Numbered from the stretch's first letter, positions 54,212 to 63,085 are shown. The stretch: 64,000 nt of DNA from Palsa-504 sp963835775 (GCA_963835775.1 CAWIHB010000010.1:124001-188000), one strand, 5' to 3'. Notes: generated by a model not told the origin, from the letters alone. Program-made: numbers and translations.

Positions 54212-56559
54212 CCGTTGATCTCGGGGGCGTCCTCGCCCTGCTCACGGGTGTAGGCGCGGCAGGTGATCCGCTTGTCCGCCATCAGCTGGCGCACGTGCCC
54301 GGCCGAGGACGACAGCCCGGGCACCCGGTCGATCACGTCCATGACCAGGTGGAACCGGTCCAGGTCGTTCAGCATGACCATATCGAACGGCGTGGTGGTG
54401 GTGCCTTCCTCCTTGTAGCCGCGGACGTGGAAGTGGTCATGCCCGTGCCGCCGGTAGGTCAGCCGGTGAATCAGCCACGGGTACCCGTGGTAGGCGAAGA
54501 TCACCGGCTTGTCCGTGGTGAACAGCGCGTCGAACTCGGCGTCGGACATGCCGTGCGGGTGCTCACTCTCCGGCTGCAGCCGCATCAGGTCCACCACGTT
54601 CACCACCCGGATCTTCAGCTCGGGCAGGTGCTCGCGCAGCAGGCTGACGGCGGCGAGCACCTCCAGGGTGGGGACGTCGCCGCAGCAGGCCATCACCACG
54701 TCCGGCGCGCCAGGCGAGTCGTTCGAGGCCCACTCCCAGATCCCGGCGCCGCGGGTGCAGTGAATGATCGCCTCGTCCATGGACAGCCAGTCCCACTGCG
54801 GCTGCTTGCCGGCCACGATGACGTTGACGTAGTGCCGCGAGCGCAGGCAGTGGTCCGCCACCGACAGCAGCGTGTTGGTGTCCGGCGGCAGGTAGACGCG
54901 GATGACCTCGGCCTTCTTGTTCACCACGTGGTCGATGAAGCCGGGGTCCTGGTGGCTGAACCCGTTGTGGTCCTGCCGCCACACCAGGGAGGAAAGCAGG
55001 TAGTTCAGCGAGGCGACCGGGCGCCGCCACGGGATACCGCGGGTGACCTTGAGCCACTTGGCGTGCTGGTTGAACATCGAGTCGATGATGTGGATGAACG
55101 CCTCGTAGCAGTTGAACAGGCCGTGCCGCCCGGTCAGCAGGTAGCCCTCCAGCCATCCCTGGCACATGTGCTCAGAGAGCACCTCCATCACCCGGCCTTC
55201 GGGCGCCAGGTGATTGTCCCCCGGGATGATCTCGCCCTCGAACTGCTTGCTGGTCACCTCGAAGACGTCGCCCAGCCGGTTGGACTCGGTCTCGTCCGGG
55301 CCGAACAGCCTGAAGTTCGACGGGTTGGCCTCGATCACGTCGCGCAGCCAGCTGCCCAGCACCCTGGTCGCCTCGGACTGCCCCGTGCCCGGCGCCTTGA
55401 CCGCCACGGCGTAGTCCCTGAAGTCCGGCAGCCGCAGCTCACGGAGCAGCAGGCCGCCGTTGGCGTGCGGATTCGCGCTCATCCGCCGGTAGTCGCGCGG
55501 GGCCAGCTGGGCCAGCTCCGGTATCAGCGCGCCCGCGGAATCGAACAGCTCTTCCGCATGGTAGGAGCGCAGCCACGTCTCCAGCTGGGCCAGGTGCTCC
55601 GGGTTGCCGCGCGCCTCGGCGATCGGGACCTGGTGGGCCCGCCAGGTCCCCTCCACCGGCAGCCCGTCCACCACCTTGGGCCCGGTCCAACCCTTGGGCG
55701 TCTTCAGCACGATGGCCGGCCAGGCCGGGCGGGACAGGTCGCCGTCCAGGCGGGCGCGCCGCTGGATCGCGTGGATCTCGCCGATCACCGTATCCATGGT
55801 CGCGGCGAGCTGCTGGTGCACCAGCTTCGGGTCGTCGCCCTCCACCGTGTAGACCGTGTAGCCGTAGCCGCGCAGCAGCGACTCGAGCTCGTCGTGCGGG
55901 ATCCGGGCCGGCACGGTCGGGTTGGCGATCTTGTACCCGTTCAGCTGCAGGATGGGCAGCACCGCGCCGTCCCGCGCCGGGTTGAGGAACTTGTTGGAGT
56001 GCCAGCTCGTGGCCAGCGGCCCGGTCTCGGCCTCCCCGTCGCCGATGACGCAGGCCACGATCAGGTCCGGGTTGTCGAACGCCGCCCCGTAGGCGTGCAC
56101 GAGCGAATAGCCGAGCTCGCCGCCCTCGTGGATGGAGCCGGGCGTCTCCGGCGCGACGTGCGAAGGGATGCCGCCGGGGAAGGAGAACTGCCTGAACAGC
56201 CGGGCCATACCCGCCGTGTCCTGGGTGACGCCCGGGTACAGCTCGCTGTAGGTCCCCTCCAGGTAGGTGTTCGCCACCATGCCGGGCCCGCCGTGGCCGG
56301 GGCCCGCCACGTAGATCACGTCCAGGTCCCAGTTCCTGATCACCCGGTTCAGGTGGGCGTAAATTATGTTCAGCCCAGGCGTCGTGCCCCAGTGCCCAAG
56401 CAGCCGCGGCTTGATGTGCTCCGGCCGCAACGGCTCGGCCAGCAGCGGGTTGCCCAGCAGGTAGATCTGCCCTACCGACAGGTAGTTCGCCGCCCGCCAC
56501 CAAGCGTCGATCGCATCAAGCTCGCTGGCCGTCAACGGCCCCCGCTCGAGCTCAGTCAT
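54196..56559 (-). CDS. xfp: Xylulose-5-phosphate/fructose-6-phosphate phosphoketolase
   Basis: 787 residues, full length. LLGHWGTTPGLNIIYAHLNR, YVAGPGHGGPGMVANTYLEG, SHVAPETPGSIHEGGELGYS and the thiamine diphosphate motif VIGDGEAETGPLATSWHSNK are diagnostic. The C-terminal EHPHGMSDAEFDALFTTDKP and HVRGYKEEGTTTTPFDMV fit. It splits sugar phosphates into acetyl phosphate and an aldose phosphate without redox. A GGGACTGGTAGCCC site lies ~22 bp before the start (56581-56594). First gene of the xfp-ackA operon. Confidence 0.97.
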   Translation of the reverse strand: MTELERGPLTASELDAIDAWWRAANYLSVGQIYLLGNPLLAEPLRPEHIKPRLLGHWGTTPGLNIIYAHLNRVIRNWDLDVIYVAGPGHGGPGMVANTYLEGTYSELYPGVTQDTAGMARLFRQFSFPGGIPSHVAPETPGSIHEGGELGYSLVHAYGAAFDNPDLIVACVIGDGEAETGPLATSWHSNKFLNPARDGAVLPILQLNGYKIANPTVPARIPHDELESLLRGYGYTVYTVEGDDPKLVHQQLAATMDTVIGEIHAIQRRARLDGDLSRPAWPAIVLKTPKGWTGPKVVDGLPVEGTWRAHQVPIAEARGNPEHLAQLETWLRSYHAEELFDSAGALIPELAQLAPRDYRRMSANPHANGGLLLRELRLPDFRDYAVAVKAPGTGQSEATRVLGSWLRDVIEANPSNFRLFGPDETESNRLGDVFEVTSKQFEGEIIPGDNHLAPEGRVMEVLSEHMCQGWLEGYLLTGRHGLFNCYEAFIHIIDSMFNQHAKWLKVTRGIPWRRPVASLNYLLSSLVWRQDHNGFSHQDPGFIDHVVNKKAEVIRVYLPPDTNTLLSVADHCLRSRHYVNVIVAGKQPQWDWLSMDEAIIHCTRGAGIWEWASNDSPGAPDVVMACCGDVPTLEVLAAVSLLREHLPELKIRVVNVVDLMRLQPESEHPHGMSDAEFDALFTTDKPVIFAYHGYPWLIHRLTYRRHGHDHFHVRGYKEEGTTTTPFDMVMLNDLDRFHLVMDVIDRVPGLSSSAGHVRQLMADKRITCRAYTREQGEDAPEINGWKWQ

Positions 56560-56580
56560 CAGAACCCCCTTAGCCGGAGC

Positions 56581-56594
56581 GGGACTGGTAGCCC
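56581..56594. promoter_or_regulatory. Weak DevR-like site upstream of xfp
   Basis: GGGACTGGTAGCCC keeps one perfect GGGACT half-site of the DevR/DosR box but the other half is degenerate. Its position just upstream of xfp and the presence of better sites further on make it worth noting. Confidence 0.3.
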
Positions 56595-56692
56595 CCCGGT
56601 TGAGTTGCCCGAACTGCTGCTACCCGCCCTATCCTTCCGGGCCCGGTCTGCAGTGGCCAGCCCGGGGGTGCATCATTCACCTGCATGACATG

Positions 56693-58624
56693 TCAGCGCG
56701 GCTTGCGCAGGAACCGGTCCTGGGTCTGGCGCGGTATTACCTTGACCCGAGCGCCCGCCACGGCCGTGCCGCTCGGCCCGGCGATGACTGGGGTGAGGTC
56801 GACGGCGGTGACTTCCGGCAGGTCGTCGGAGAGCCGGGCGATCCGCAGCAGCAGGTCGCGGAGTGCGCTGACGTCGGCTGCGGCCTGGCCGAGCAGCAGC
56901 GGCGCCAGCCGGACAGAGCGGATCAGGCTTTCCGCGTCGGTGTCGGTCAGCGGGGTGAGCCGGGCCGCATGATCGCCCTTCGGGCCGCCGAGCCCGAGCA
57001 CCACCAGATTGCCGAACATGTCGTCGTCGGCCAGCCGGACGGAAACCTCGATTCCAGCGGGCGTCACGGCGTCGTCGCCGACCGGCAGCGGCACTCCGTA
57101 GCAGTGCAGCAAATCGACGGACTGCGCGGGCGCAAGCCAGCCGCCGTCAGGCACCTGGCGGAGGAATCCGCGGACCAGCGCACGGGCATCCTCGACCTTG
57201 AGGTCGGCGAAGTCCGGCACGTGACCACGCGGTTCGGCCCGCCAGGTCCCGTAGCCGGCGGCGCGGGCCAGGGCCGCCGCCGCGGCCTCGGGATAGTTGT
57301 AGGCCGGGACCTGGCCGCCGTGCGCACCGGCCAGCAGCCGGACCGATTCTGGCTGGTCGAGGACGACGGCGGTGACCGGGATGCCGACATCCGCATCCTG
57401 GATGGCGGCCACCAGATCGCCGGTGGCGCCGGTCGGCAGGACAAGCGCGATGATGGCATTCACCTCTTCGTCGGCGGCGAGCAGGTCGAGGCACTTGCGG
57501 TACCCCTCGCCGGAGACCGTGGCGGTCGTGTCGACCGGGCCGGTGACGATGCCGCCGTCCGGCAGCAGGGCGCGCAGCCGCCGGCGGGTCAGGCCGTGCG
57601 GGCGGTGCACGGTGAGCCCGAGGCCGGCGCAGGCATCGGCGGCCAGGGCCGCCGCGCCGCCGACGTTGGACACGATCGCCACGGTCCGCCCGGCCGGGAC
57701 GGGCTGGGTGGCCAGCAGGGCCGCGGTCTCGACCAGCTCACCGAAGCCCCGGGCGGTGATGACCCCGGCCTGCTCGAACAGTGCCTCGTGGCTGACCTGC
57801 GGCGCGGCCGCCTCCGCATCCGCCGTGTGTTCGGCCAGGACGGTCAGTACAGGCATGGTGGCGCCCACCCGGCGCGCGGCGCGGGCGAACTTGCGCGGGT
57901 TGCCGAACGACTCCAGGTACAGCACGGCCAGCTTGGTGACGCCGTCCCGCTGCCACCACATCAGCATGTCGTTGCCTGACACGTCGAGTTTCCTGCCCAC
58001 CGAGGCGAAGGAGGAGATGCCGATGCCGAGCCGGGACAGCTGATCGGCCGCGGCGAAGCCCAGCCCGCCGCCCTGCATGACCAGGCCGACCTGGCCCGGC
58101 TGCGGGTGGTGGGCGGCGAAGGTGGCGTCCAGGCCGATGCCGGGCACCGCCACACCGAAGCAGTCCGGGCCGACCAGGCGCATGCCGTGGCGCCGGCACG
58201 CGGCGAGCAGGTCGGCACAGGCGGCATCGTCCAGGCCGGAGGTGATGACGACCAGCGACCGGACGCCACGCTGGCCGCACCGTTCGGCCACGTCAAGGAC
58301 GGCGGCCGCCGGGACGGCGATCACCGCCAGGTCGGCCGGCTCAGGCAGGTCGAGCACCGAGGACAGGCACGGCTCGCCGCCGATGTGCCGGGCGCGCGGG
58401 TTGACCATGTACAGGCGTCCGGCGTACCCGCCGGTCCGGATGTTGTCCACGATGGTCCGGCCGACCGTGCCCCGGTGCCGGCTCGCCCCGATCACCACCA
58501 CGGACTCCGGGGCCAGTACGTGCCGCAGGCTGGCGGCATCCGCGCACCGCTCGCGCTCGGCCATCGCGTCCAGATAAGCGCACAGGGCCGGGCCGGCCTC
58601 GTCAACGGGAAGCGGAAACGTCAT
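56693..58624 (-). CDS. Acetate-CoA ligase (NDP-forming)-like protein with incomplete ATP-grasp
   Basis: 643 residues. Residues ~35-160 are the CoA-binding domain (VVVIGASRHRGTVGRTIVDN, NPRARHIGGEPC), ~165-450 the succinyl-CoA-ligase-like domains (VGLVMQGGGLGFAAADQLSR, AIVSNVGGAAALAADACAGL). The ATP-grasp should start after DLLHCYGVPLPV, but roughly 80 residues with the Lys/ATP-binding sheet are missing; the text jumps to TPAGIEVSVRLADDDMFGNL. The remaining C-terminal part (PEVTAVDLTPV) is normal. In-frame, so a protein can be made, but nucleotide binding is doubtful. Upstream of xfp-ackA on the same strand. Confidence 0.82.
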   Translation of the reverse strand: MTFPLPVDEAGPALCAYLDAMAERERCADAASLRHVLAPESVVVIGASRHRGTVGRTIVDNIRTGGYAGRLYMVNPRARHIGGEPCLSSVLDLPEPADLAVIAVPAAAVLDVAERCGQRGVRSLVVITSGLDDAACADLLAACRRHGMRLVGPDCFGVAVPGIGLDATFAAHHPQPGQVGLVMQGGGLGFAAADQLSRLGIGISSFASVGRKLDVSGNDMLMWWQRDGVTKLAVLYLESFGNPRKFARAARRVGATMPVLTVLAEHTADAEAAAPQVSHEALFEQAGVITARGFGELVETAALLATQPVPAGRTVAIVSNVGGAAALAADACAGLGLTVHRPHGLTRRRLRALLPDGGIVTGPVDTTATVSGEGYRKCLDLLAADEEVNAIIALVLPTGATGDLVAAIQDADVGIPVTAVVLDQPESVRLLAGAHGGQVPAYNYPEAAAAALARAAGYGTWRAEPRGHVPDFADLKVEDARALVRGFLRQVPDGGWLAPAQSVDLLHCYGVPLPVGDDAVTPAGIEVSVRLADDDMFGNLVVLGLGGPKGDHAARLTPLTDTDAESLIRSVRLAPLLLGQAAADVSALRDLLLRIARLSDDLPEVTAVDLTPVIAGPSGTAVAGARVKVIPRQTQDRFLRKPR

Positions 58625-58672
58625 CTCGATGACCCCCTATCTCCCTGTTTGGTAAGCGGCGTCGGCAAGCGC

Positions 58673-59341
58673 TCAGATGTACAGGCCGGCGATGAGCCTC
58701 TCGGACGGCGGGTAGTTGAGCTCGTCGTGCAGGGCCACCACGCCCCGGACCTGGCGGATCCGCTTCGCGAGTTTGCGGCCCAGTTCGGCCGTTTCCGGTG
58801 AGCCCTGCAGGGTGACCACGCCGTCGGCCACGGTCACCGTGAACACGGCGGGGTCGATGAGGAACTCCCGCAGGATCACGTCATCGGTGATCTCGGCCTT
58901 GATCTGGATATCCGGCCGGTCGTAGACGGCCAGCACGTCGATCCGGCTGATGATGCCCACCAGGTAGCCGCCCGCGTCGGTCACGGGAAGCCGCTTGACC
59001 CGGAGGTGGTACATCATGCGGACGGCCTGCTCAACCGGGTCGTCAGGCCTGACCGTCACCGCGTTGCTCGTCATCAGCTCACCGGCGGTCATTCCGTCGG
59101 CCTTCACCTGGTCCCGGTGGTGCAGCAGGCCGGTCATCACCCCGCCGTGATCGGCGTTCAGGGCCTCCTTGGCCAGCAGGTCGGCTTCGGAGACGACACC
59201 GATCAGCTTGGAGTCGTCATCGACGACGGGAAAGGCGCTGACCCGGTGCTTGCGGAGCAGGGCCGCCATGTCCTTGAACGACGCATCGCGCTTGACCGCC
59301 ACGACCGGGCTGGTCATGAGGTCCTTGACCTTGGTCTTCAT
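58673..59341 (-). CDS. CBS-pair and BON domain protein
   Basis: 222 residues from the ATG at 59341 (AAGGAG 8 nt upstream). CBS1 (residues ~7-60: VKDLMTSPVVAVKRDASFKD, LIGVVSEADLLAKEAL), CBS2 (~88-140: AGELMTSNAVTVRPDDPVEQ, LVGIISRIDVLAVYDRP), then a BON domain (~150-215: FTVTVADGVVTLQGSPETAE). The layout is common in actinobacterial stress regulons; CBS pairs bind adenine nucleotides. It follows the ADH remnant by 28 nt on the same strand. Confidence 0.93.
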   Translation of the reverse strand: MKTKVKDLMTSPVVAVKRDASFKDMAALLRKHRVSAFPVVDDDSKLIGVVSEADLLAKEALNADHGGVMTGLLHHRDQVKADGMTAGELMTSNAVTVRPDDPVEQAVRMMYHLRVKRLPVTDAGGYLVGIISRIDVLAVYDRPDIQIKAEITDDVILREFLIDPAVFTVTVADGVVTLQGSPETAELGRKLAKRIRQVRGVVALHDELNYPPSERLIAGLYI

Positions 59342-59369
59342 CACTCTCACTCCTTTGTCCCGGGCCGGC

Positions 59370-59930
59370 TCAGCGGCTGAGGACGACCTTGAGCGCGCCG
59401 GTGTCGGCTGCGCGGGCGAAGACGTCGTAGGCCGCTTCGAACTCGTCCAGCCCGAAGCGGTGGGTAATGAACCGCTTGGCATCGGTCTGGCCGCTGGTGA
59501 CCAGCCGCATCAGGGTCGGGGTGGAGTAGGCGTCGACCAGCCCCGTGGTGATCGTCAGGTTCCTGATCCACTCATCTTCCAGGTGCAGCGTGGCCGGTGC
59601 GCCGTGCACGCCGACGTTCGCGATCCGGCCGCCCGGCCGGGCCAGCTTGACCGCCAGCTCGAAGGTGGCGGGGGTGCCGACGGCTTCGATAGTGACGTCC
59701 GCGCCGAGCTGTCCGGTCAGGTCGTGAACGACCTTCAGCGGGTCGTGGCTTGAGTTGTTGACCGTGACATCGGCACCGAAGTGCTTGGCCGCTTCCAGCC
59801 GGGCTTCGGACAGGTCGACGGCGACGATGTGGCTGGGGCTGTACAGCTGCGCGCCGGCCATCGCGGCCAGGCCGACCGGGCCCGCGCCGACGGCCTTGTG
59901 CCCGGGACCGTGGTAGATGAGGGCTCGCAT
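59370..59930 (-). pseudogene. Zinc-type alcohol dehydrogenase lacking its catalytic domain
   Basis: 186 residues from the ATG at 59930 with GGAGGAA upstream. It begins MRALIYHGPGHKA, the normal start of this ADH family, then jumps directly to VGAGPVGLAAMAGAQLYSPS, the NAD-binding Rossmann motif. About 160 residues, including all zinc ligands (the GHE and Cys-rich lobe), are absent, in frame. The rest (VTIEAVGTPATFELAVKLAR, IANVGVHGAPATLHLEDEWI) is intact to the end. It can bind NAD(H) at most. Co-directional with the CBS-BON gene. Confidence 0.85.
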
Positions 59931-59996
59931 GGCTTCCTCCACTGGTGATGTCCTCGGGTTCTGCTACCAGCCTCGTCGCCAGCACCGAAACAGGTC

Positions 59997-60010
59997 AGGG
60001 CCGAAGGTCC
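59997..60010. promoter_or_regulatory. Candidate DevR-like site (AGGGCCGAAGGTCC)
   Basis: An imperfect palindrome in the divergent gap between the ADH remnant (start 59930) and the PPOX gene (start 60099), 67 bp upstream of the former. It shares the GGG..GTCC frame of DevR/DosR boxes but with weaker half-sites. Confidence 0.35.
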
Positions 60011-60098
60011 GTTTCGGGCCGGGTTGAAGGTCATGACATCGGCGCCGGGCGCTAAAGTCGTGCCTAGGCGACCAGGCCGCACCCGGGAAGGATCAGGC

Positions 60099-60518
60099 AT
60101 GTCCGACCGCACGATCGAGAAACTCGACGAGGCCGAGTGCCTGCGGCTGATAGCCCAGGGAGGGATCGGCCGCATCGCTTACAACGGCCGGTTCGGCCCG
60201 GCCGTCCTGCCGGTGAACTACCAGTGGCATGACGGGGCGGTCGTGTTCCGGACCGCCGAGCACAGCGCGCTCGATGAGGACCTGCGGACCGGGATCGCGG
60301 GCGGTGAGTACAAGGTGGCGTTCGAGATCGACGACATCGACATGGCCGGGCGCCAGGGCTGGAGTGTCCTGATTCAGGGACCGGCCCATCACGTGGCCGA
60401 CGCCGAGCGCGCGGCCGCCGTGCAGGCGGGTGTCGAATCCTGGGCCGGCGGCGAAAGGGAACTGTTCGTCCGCATCGTCCCGTCCCGTATTACCGGCCGC
60501 CGGATCAAGCCCGTCTAG
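60099..60518 (+). CDS. Pyridoxamine 5'-phosphate oxidase-like (PPOX) flavin/F420-type protein
   Basis: 139 residues from the ATG at 60099, GAAGGA upstream. LDEAECLRLIAQGGIGRIAY, GPAVLPVNYQWHDGAVVFRT and SVLIQGPAHHVADAE show the split-barrel flavin-binding fold. Such small proteins are frequent in low-oxygen (DosR-type) regulons of mycobacteria and streptomycetes and use FMN or F420. The catalytic role is unknown. Divergent from the ADH remnant. Confidence 0.9.
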   Translation: MSDRTIEKLDEAECLRLIAQGGIGRIAYNGRFGPAVLPVNYQWHDGAVVFRTAEHSALDEDLRTGIAGGEYKVAFEIDDIDMAGRQGWSVLIQGPAHHVADAERAAAVQAGVESWAGGERELFVRIVPSRITGRRIKPV

Positions 60519-60536
60519 CTTTCAGGCGGCCGCGAG

Positions 60537-60635
60537 CTAACGTTCTTTGTCGCTGGCCCGGGTGTACATGGCGGCTTCGCCCTCCACCCGAGCCAGTCCG
60601 ATGGTCGACAGAACCTCACTGTTGCTGCGCGCCAT
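60537..60635 (-). pseudogene. Possible N-terminal remnant of a NiFe-hydrogenase large subunit
   Basis: A 32-codon leftward frame reads EVLSTIGLARVEGEAAMYTR before its stop. The LARVEGE block resembles the RxEGE stretch at the N-terminus of NiFe-hydrogenase large subunits. The match is short, no second fragment is seen, and a free-standing small protein is possible. Given the low-oxygen flavour of the neighbourhood, a decayed hydrogenase is a reasonable guess. Confidence 0.3.
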
Positions 60636-60713
60636 GATCCGACTCTGCCCGATGACCGGCGGATGCCCGTAGGGCTGCGGGTCATGAACATTTGCTGCCA
60701 AACGACCCGGCCA

Positions 60714-60733
60714 TTAGGACCTTTGGTCCCTTA
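60714..60733. promoter_or_regulatory. DevR/DosR-like box upstream of the small ORF and the dioxygenase
   Basis: TTAGGACCTTTGGTCCCTTA is a near-perfect palindrome (GGACC-TTT-GGTCC core) whose right half matches the WWAGTCCC half of the DevR box closely. It lies 94 bp before the small ORF at 60827. A further GGTCCC half occurs about 30 bp downstream. Confidence 0.5.
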
Positions 60734-60826
60734 GCCAGCCCGGCGCCGGCGTTCACGGTGGTCCCTAGCGGATTTTACCAGTCCGTTACCGGCGCAGCCG
60801 GTGAGCGTCGCAGGGAGGGACCAGTC

Positions 60827-60931
60827 ATGCCGGTCGTGACTGTCGAGCCGGACGGATACCACGTCTTCATCGCATCGGGCCAGGCCTTCCTACCCCGCAC
60901 CGCGGTACCCGTCCGGGTCCGCCGGCCGTGA
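60827..60931 (+). CDS. Small ORF, 34 codons
   Basis: MPVVTVEPDGYHVFIASGQA and a short Arg/Pro tail. GGGAGGGA lies about 8 nt before the ATG, so translation is likely. It ends 13 nt before the dioxygenase start and might act as a leader peptide or be a true small protein; no family recognised. Confidence 0.45.
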   Translation: MPVVTVEPDGYHVFIASGQAFLPRTAVPVRVRRP

Positions 60932-60944
60932 AAGGACAACTGTC

Positions 60945-61868
60945 ATGCCACTGCAAGGAGTCATGCGCCTGGGTTATGTGCACGCCCGGGTCACCGATCT
61001 GGCCGAGGCCAAGAGCCACTACGGCAGCACGCTGGGCCTGTACCCCACGCACGAAGAGCCCGGCAAGATCTACTACAAGGGCTGGGACGAATGGGATCAC
61101 CACTCGGTCGTGCTGGAAGAGGGCGGCGTCGGGCTGGTCAAGATCGGCTTCAAGGTCACCGACCCGACCTGCATCGAGGACATCGAGACCAGGGCCCAGG
61201 CCTTCGGCTGCGTGACCGAGCGGATGTCGAAGGGAGAGTCGCTCGAGGTCAGTGACGGCGTGCGGATCATCGCGCCGTCCACGCACGTGATCGAGGTCTA
61301 CCACGGCATGACGGCGGTCGGCACCGAGGTGGGCACGCACAATCCCGAGGTGTTCCCCCGCCACCTGCTCGGCGTCGGTGCGCCGGCCCTGGATCACGCG
61401 CTGCTGGTGGCCGAGGACGTCAAGACCATGGACCGGTTCTTCCACGAGGTCCTCGGCTTCTACGCCACCGAGCGGGTGGTCACCAGCCTGGAGGAGGACG
61501 CCGGCTACATCGCCACCTGGATGTCGGCCGGCCAGCAGGTGCACGACATCGCCGTGCTCAGCGGCCCGAACGGCAAGCTGCATCACTTCGCGTTCCGGCT
61601 GGGCGACTGGAACGACATCCTGCATGCCGGCCAGCTGTTCGCCATGGACGACGTGTCGGTCGACGTCGGCCCAACCCAGCACGGCATCACCCGGGGCGAG
61701 ACGATCTACTTCTTCGACCCGGCCGGCAACCGCAACGAGGTCTTCGCCGGCGGCTACACCGCCTACCCGGACCGCCCCACCGTCTCCTGGACGCCCGAGG
61801 CGCTCGGCAAGGGCATCTTCTACATCCAGCGCGAGCTCAACGACCGGTTCACCACCGTAATGACCTGA
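60945..61868 (+). CDS. xylE: Catechol 2,3-dioxygenase (XylE type)
   Basis: 307 residues, the length of the classical metapyrocatechase. Two vicinal-oxygen-chelate modules: residues 1-140 (MRLGYVHARVTDLAEAKSHY) and 145-290. Iron ligands are His151 (LDHALL), His214 (LHHFAFRLG) and Glu265 (GNRNEVFAGG), with His246 and Tyr255 as in XylE. The end FYIQRELNDRFTTVMT matches too. It opens catechol next to the diol to 2-hydroxymuconate semialdehyde. No downstream meta-pathway genes are nearby, so its physiological substrate is unclear. Confidence 0.93.
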   Translation: MPLQGVMRLGYVHARVTDLAEAKSHYGSTLGLYPTHEEPGKIYYKGWDEWDHHSVVLEEGGVGLVKIGFKVTDPTCIEDIETRAQAFGCVTERMSKGESLEVSDGVRIIAPSTHVIEVYHGMTAVGTEVGTHNPEVFPRHLLGVGAPALDHALLVAEDVKTMDRFFHEVLGFYATERVVTSLEEDAGYIATWMSAGQQVHDIAVLSGPNGKLHHFAFRLGDWNDILHAGQLFAMDDVSVDVGPTQHGITRGETIYFFDPAGNRNEVFAGGYTAYPDRPTVSWTPEALGKGIFYIQRELNDRFTTVMT

Positions 61869-61878
61869 GGAGACCGAC

Positions 61879-63015
61879 ATGGCTATCGATATCCAACCGA
61901 GAACTTCCGAGCCGGCCAGCGCGCCGCCCCCGAAGCGGACGCTGAGCCAGCCCTGGACTGGGGCGGCCGGGCTGGCCATCGTGCTGGCCGTGGCCGCGCT
62001 GCTCGGTATCGTGCCCGGCCTGCCGCGCTCGCTGGAGATCATCGGGCCGGTCAGCACGTTCTGCCTGCCGGTGCTGGCCGTCGCCGCGCTGTGGTGGAAG
62101 GGCTGGCCGTTCGCCGGGCTCTCCCGCCTGGCCGGCGGCCTGGCCACCCTGGGGCTGATCGTGGTGTCCGGCGTCGTCCTGACCGCCGCCGGACTGGCGG
62201 TGACCGGCAACTTCCAGCTCGGCCACCTGTTCGGCACGGCGGCCGAGGCGGCGCAGGGCCACATGGTGACGTTCCCGTTCACCGTCCCGCTGGCAGCGTT
62301 CATCTTTGTCGCCATGCTGCAGCTGACCTTCGTGTGCCGGCAATGGCCCTTCGGGCGCCTGTCGCCGGTGGCCGGCGGGTTCGCGGCGCTGGCCACCAGC
62401 TGGGCGGTCGGCGTGGCCGGTTACTTCCTGCTGGCCAACTGGGACTTCGTCCCGGCGGTGGCGCGGCACGCCATCGGTCTGCGCAACCCGGGCGGACCGG
62501 TCAACGCGCTGAACCTGGTGGGCGTCCTGTTGTGCATCGTCATCTTCCAGATGACGGTGTTCTTCCTGCTCGAGGGTTACCCGGTCAGCCTCATCAAATC
62601 CCAGCCGCTCTACCTGGCGGTGGCCAACGCCGCTACGATCGGCGGTGGGATCCTGCTGTGGTGGGCCCTGAACTCCGGTCTGGGGCTGTCCTCGCCGCAG
62701 GTGAGCGAGGTGGCCGGGGTCATCGTGGCCGGCACGCTGATCGCCGGACTGCTGTTCGAGGGGTGGCCTGCCCGCCTGGCCGGTCAGCCCGCCTGGTCGC
62801 GCCTCGCGCTGCTCGGCACGGCCGCCGTCGTGGCGGTCGCCTTGGGCTTCGCCCTGCGGGCGATCAGCCTCGGTGCGACCTGGACTGCAGACCCGCCGCA
62901 ACTGTGGGTCGCGGTGATGAGCCTGAACTTCATCGGCGCCTTTGCCATCGTCCAGGCCGTCGTGTTCCGCCGCTGGCCGCTGCCATCGGCGGAGCCGGAT
63001 CAGCTCGGCAGCTGA
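61879..63015 (+). CDS. Polytopic membrane protein, unknown function
   Basis: 378 residues, 10 nt after the dioxygenase stop, with GAGGAGA before the ATG. About ten hydrophobic helices (for example AAGLAIVLAVAALLGIVPGL, LATLGLIVVSGVVLTAAGL, LNLVGVLLCIVIFQMTVFFL, VAVMSLNFIGAFAIVQAVVF). Recurrent W-P-F/W-P-L turns (KGWPFAGLSR, RQWPFGRLSP, EGWPARLAG, RRWPLP) mark an internal repeat. No transporter family is recognised. Position suggests an operon with the dioxygenase. Confidence 0.75.
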   Translation: MAIDIQPRTSEPASAPPPKRTLSQPWTGAAGLAIVLAVAALLGIVPGLPRSLEIIGPVSTFCLPVLAVAALWWKGWPFAGLSRLAGGLATLGLIVVSGVVLTAAGLAVTGNFQLGHLFGTAAEAAQGHMVTFPFTVPLAAFIFVAMLQLTFVCRQWPFGRLSPVAGGFAALATSWAVGVAGYFLLANWDFVPAVARHAIGLRNPGGPVNALNLVGVLLCIVIFQMTVFFLLEGYPVSLIKSQPLYLAVANAATIGGGILLWWALNSGLGLSSPQVSEVAGVIVAGTLIAGLLFEGWPARLAGQPAWSRLALLGTAAVVAVALGFALRAISLGATWTADPPQLWVAVMSLNFIGAFAIVQAVVFRRWPLPSAEPDQLGS

Positions 63016-63085
63016 CCCGGCGCTAACTGCCGCCTTCCCGGCCCGGGAAGGCGGCAGCCGCGGATTCAGGGCTTCAGGTCTAAAA

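Noticed and set aside
54295..56688. 797-codon rightward open frame opposite the phosphoketolase
   Set aside because: Antisense of a strongly conserved gene; its length reflects codon bias on the other strand.
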